In this document: positions 6,846-8,644 of the stretch, piece after piece
Numbering within the stretch: the stretch's first letter is position 1
Layout of the letters: every line of letters starts with the position of its first letter
Origin: Streptomyces sp. WM4235
GTDB lineage: Bacteria > Actinomycetota > Actinomycetes > Streptomycetales > Streptomycetaceae
Length of the DNA stretch: 8,644 nucleotides
Direction: 5' to 3'
NCBI RefSeq assembly: GCF_001279725.1
Contig: NZ_LGDE01000054.1
Location: 1-8,644 of the forward strand
Position numbers and translations under genes: made by a program
The notes under the pieces: model-generated
Told to the model about the DNA's origin: nothing
The model's database searches: none
Seen by the model: the letters and a program-made list of their open reading frames with translations, nothing else

Positions 6846-7855
6846 ACCAGCATCACCCCGTTCGTGCGGCGGTGTTCTCGGCAGGCTCCTGGGGGACCGC
6901 CGTCGGCAAGATCATGGCCGACGCCGGCACGAACGTGACGATGCACGCCCGGCGCGCCGAGATCGCCGACGCCATCAACACGACACACAAGAACCCCGGG
7001 TACTTCCCCGACGTCGAGCTGCCCCCCAACCTGACGGCCACCACCGACGCGGCCGCCGCGCTGGACGGCGCCGACTTCCTCGTGCTGTCCATTCCCGCGC
7101 AGTCCCTGCGGGAGAGCCTGGCCGCCTGGGCCCCGCACATCGGCCCCGACACGGTGATCGTGTCGCTGATGAAGGGCATCGAGATCGGATCAGGCCTGCG
7201 GGCGAGCCAGGTGATCACCGAAGTCACCGGCATCGACCCGGACCGGGTCGCGGTGCTGTCCGGGCCGAACCTGGCCCGCGAGATCATGGACGGCCAACCC
7301 GCCGCGGCCACCATCGCCTGCCCCGACGAAACCGCCGCCCACCGCGTCCAACACGCCTGCTACACCCCGTACTTCCGGCCCTACACCAGCACGGACGTCA
7401 TCGGCTGCGAACTGGGCGGCGCGGTGAAGAACGTCATCGCCCTCGCCGTCGGCATCGCCTCCGGCATGGGCATGGGCCACAACGCGCAAGCCATGCTCAT
7501 CACCCGAGGACTCGCGGAAACCACCCGCCTCGCGACCGCCATGGGCGCCCACCCGGCGACCCTCTCCGGCCTCGCAGGCCTGGGCGACCTGGTGGCCACC
7601 TGCTCCTCCCCGCTCTCCCGCAACCGCACCTTCGGCGCCCACCTCGGCCAGGGCCTGAGCATGGAACAGGCCACGGCCGCCACCCGGCAGACCACCGAAG
7701 GCGTCAAGAGCGCGGCGGCGATCCTCGCCCTGGCCCACGCCCACGACGTCGAGATGCCCATCACGGACGTCATCTCCGCCCTGCTCACCGAAAAGGTCAC
7801 CCTCTCCCAGGCCGCGGCCGCGCTGATGCAGCGACCGCCCAAGCCCGAGCGCTGA
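6842..7855 (+). CDS. gpsA: GpsA-like NAD(P)-dependent glycerol-3-phosphate dehydrogenase paralogue, 337 aa
   Basis: The protein matches GpsA over its full length. The dinucleotide-binding loop is [10 protein letters not shown] (11-20), followed by SLMKGIE (108-114), SGPNLAREI (140-148), [17 protein letters not shown] (188-204, K196 matching the catalytic lysine), LITRGLAE (219-226), [20 protein letters not shown] (246-265) and TTEGVKS (284-290). GpsA interconverts dihydroxyacetone phosphate and sn-glycerol 3-phosphate for phospholipid synthesis. The first glycine of the GxGxxG loop is serine here (S13-A14-G15-S16-W17-G18), a clear departure from the usual FGxGSWGT. The helix usually reading GxGDNxKAALITRG reads [14 protein letters not shown]. 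The gene starts at GTG 6842 with GAGAGG (6828-6833) eight bases upstream and overlaps the methyltransferase stop. Its place inside a RiPP operon suggests a duplicated copy recruited to tailor the peptide or supply a phosphoglycerol unit. A simple metabolic role remains possible. Confidence 0.85.
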   Translation: MNQHHPVRAAVFSAGSWGTAVGKIMADAGTNVTMHARRAEIADAINTTHKNPGYFPDVELPPNLTATTDAAAALDGADFLVLSIPAQSLRESLAAWAPHIGPDTVIVSLMKGIEIGSGLRASQVITEVTGIDPDRVAVLSGPNLAREIMDGQPAAATIACPDETAAHRVQHACYTPYFRPYTSTDVIGCELGGAVKNVIALAVGIASGMGMGHNAQAMLITRGLAETTRLATAMGAHPATLSGLAGLGDLVATCSSPLSRNRTFGAHLGQGLSMEQATAATRQTTEGVKSAAAILALAHAHDVEMPITDVISALLTEKVTLSQAAAALMQRPPKPER

Positions 7856-7927
7856 CCCCCGCCGGGAACCCCGAACACCGGGGCCACCGCCTCGCACTCC
7901 CGCCCTCCCGACACGGAGGTCACACCC

Positions 7928-8284
7928 ATGCCCCAACCCGTGCTGACCGCTGCCCAAATCACCCTCGCCTGCGCCCTCGCGGCATGGATGATCACCGGCT
8001 TCACCAACCTGCCCGGCCGCTGGATGCGCTGGAGGATGTTCTGCCGCGCCACCTTCACGATCGTGACGCTCACCGGCACCACCCGCGACGGCCGCACCGA
8101 GCCGGTGAACGTCTACGACCACCTCTCGCCCGGCTCCTTCATCCTCGGACCGCCCCAGCTTCAGGCGATCCTCGACCACCTCACCCACAGCGGCCGATAC
8201 ACGCGAATCGACGGCACCGGCCGCGTCCTGTCCGCCCGAGGGGAACAGCCGGTGGAGGTGAGGAACAGCCGTGTGGTTCTTTGA
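7928..8284 (+). CDS. hypothetical single-TM protein, 118 aa
   Basis: I do not recognise a named family. An N-terminal hydrophobic helix ([15 protein letters not shown], about 11-25) would anchor it in the membrane. A basic, aromatic stretch follows (RWMRWRMF, 31-38), then a soluble part with [26 protein letters not shown]. The layout of one TM, a Trp/Phe-rich turn, then a small domain recalls SdpA-type partners of HTTM membrane proteins, but the match is only by general pattern. GGAGGT (7915-7920) lies seven bases before ATG 7928. The gene starts 72 bases after the dehydrogenase stop. That gap holds a small CCCCG/CGGGG hairpin (7869-7883). Its 3' end overlaps the next gene by 14 bases, so the two products are probably made together and may form a membrane pair. 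Confidence 0.65.
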   Translation: MPQPVLTAAQITLACALAAWMITGFTNLPGRWMRWRMFCRATFTIVTLTGTTRDGRTEPVNVYDHLSPGSFILGPPQLQAILDHLTHSGRYTRIDGTGRVLSARGEQPVEVRNSRVVL

Positions 8285-8534
8285 CGCCATCGCCTCCGGC
8301 TTCCAGTACCCGACCGACCCCGGCCGCCTCCAGGCATTCCGCATCCTCTTCGGAGCCGTCCTCACCGCCCGGTTCGCGCTCTCCGTCGGCCAAGGAGGAT
8401 GGAACCGCTTCGTCGCCGGCTCGCTGATCTGGGGCATGGTGCTCGACGGCTACCGGCCGGACCGGGCGGACCTGATCGGCGCCTGCCTCTGCCTCGCCGG
8501 CGTCGCCGTGATCATGTACGCCCCCCGGGGCTGA
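8271..8534 (+). CDS. hybrid membrane protein: HTTM-like N terminus joined to YnfA/UPF0060 C terminus, 87 aa
   Basis: Residues from about 47 onward ([20 protein letters not shown], then the segment ending [10 protein letters not shown]) are the last roughly 40 residues of a YnfA/UPF0060 small membrane protein, whose C terminus typically reads RPDRWDxIGAxxCLxGVxxIMYxPR. YnfA proteins are near 110 residues with four TM helices, and only the final part is present. Residues 1-46 are unlike YnfA. The stretch [24 protein letters not shown] followed by GQGGWNRF recalls the first helix of HTTM/vitamin-K-carboxylase-like membrane proteins. The join lies around 8406-8412 and keeps the frame. GTG 8271 follows GGAGGTGAGG (8254-8263). 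It overlaps the preceding gene by 14 bases, so the N-terminal half is the original operon member and the C-terminal half a foreign end. It may be a dead gene despite its open frame, a true fusion, or an assembly misjoin. Confidence 0.6.
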   Translation: MWFFDAIASGFQYPTDPGRLQAFRILFGAVLTARFALSVGQGGWNRFVAGSLIWGMVLDGYRPDRADLIGACLCLAGVAVIMYAPRG

Positions 8535-8566
8535 CCCGTACCGGTTCCCGCCCGGCCGCCGCCACG

Positions 8567-8581
8567 CGGGCCGACGGCCCG
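8567..8581. terminator. short GC-rich inverted repeat after the last gene
   Basis: CGGGCC (8567-8572) and GGCCCG (8576-8581) form a perfect 6-bp stem with a 3-base loop, 32 bases after the final stop. A competing pairing of GCGGGCC (8566-8572) with GGCCCGC (8586-8592) is also possible. No T-run follows. Such stems are frequent by chance at this GC content. No gene is visible in 8535-8644. Confidence 0.3.
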
Positions 8582-8644
8582 GTGCGGCCCGCCGCGCCCG
8601 TCCGGTCACGCCCTGCCCACCCTGCCCCCCCCGGCTCTGGCCGC

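Noticed and set aside
6842..7855. Housekeeping gpsA simply lying beside the cluster
   Set aside because: It overlaps the methyltransferase by GTGA and lacks the usual neighbours seen with the essential copy; its cofactor loop is also altered. This is probable, not proven.
6751..8427. Long plus-strand open frame of about 550 codons
   Set aside because: It is a frame-shifted shadow of the methyltransferase end, the dehydrogenase and the 118-residue gene, with Arg/His/Pro-rich composition and no motifs.

Overview
The window looks like Streptomyces or a close actinomycete. Most of it is very GC-rich: a 60-base sample at 6181-6240 is about 78% G+C by hand count. Start codons include GTG, genes overlap by ATGA/GTGA junctions, and the regulator and enzyme families are typical of Streptomyces. 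The first gene is less GC-rich (about 62% in a 60-base sample at 1381-1440), which suggests separate ancestry.

Layout. (1) 180-1895, plus strand: a stand-alone OLD-family ATPase with a C-terminal TOPRIM nuclease domain, possibly anti-phage. (2) 2060-3150, minus strand: a two-gene unit, an XRE-type regulator followed by a small PPC/DUF296 protein, overlapping by ATGA. (3) 3151-3356: a divergent intergenic region with three copies of the 9-mer GATGCCCCC and several dyads. (4) 3357-8534, plus strand: a RiPP-like operon. It holds a 36-residue precursor peptide, a strong hairpin with 14-bp arms, a TfuA-domain protein, a YcaO enzyme, a class I SAM methyltransferase, a GpsA-like NAD(P)-dependent glycerol-3-phosphate dehydrogenase paralogue, a 118-residue single-TM protein, and an 87-residue hybrid membrane protein. 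The hybrid's C-terminal half is the end of a YnfA/UPF0060 protein. Its N-terminal half resembles the start of an HTTM-type membrane protein.

How the genes may work together. YcaO enzymes with a TfuA partner are known to install backbone thioamides. The precursor has no Cys, so a thiazole product is unlikely and a thioamidated peptide is the best guess. The methyltransferase and dehydrogenase overlap in the same operon, so they are candidate tailoring enzymes. The hairpin after the precursor would let precursor mRNA exceed enzyme mRNA. The divergent XRE/PPC pair is the obvious candidate regulator. No leader protease, exporter, RRE domain or sulfur donor is visible here. The YnfA hybrid marks a recombination junction (or assembly misjoin) at the right edge, so the cluster may be truncated. 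I do not recognise this precursor or this exact gene combination as a characterised system. That is a statement of my recall, not a database result.
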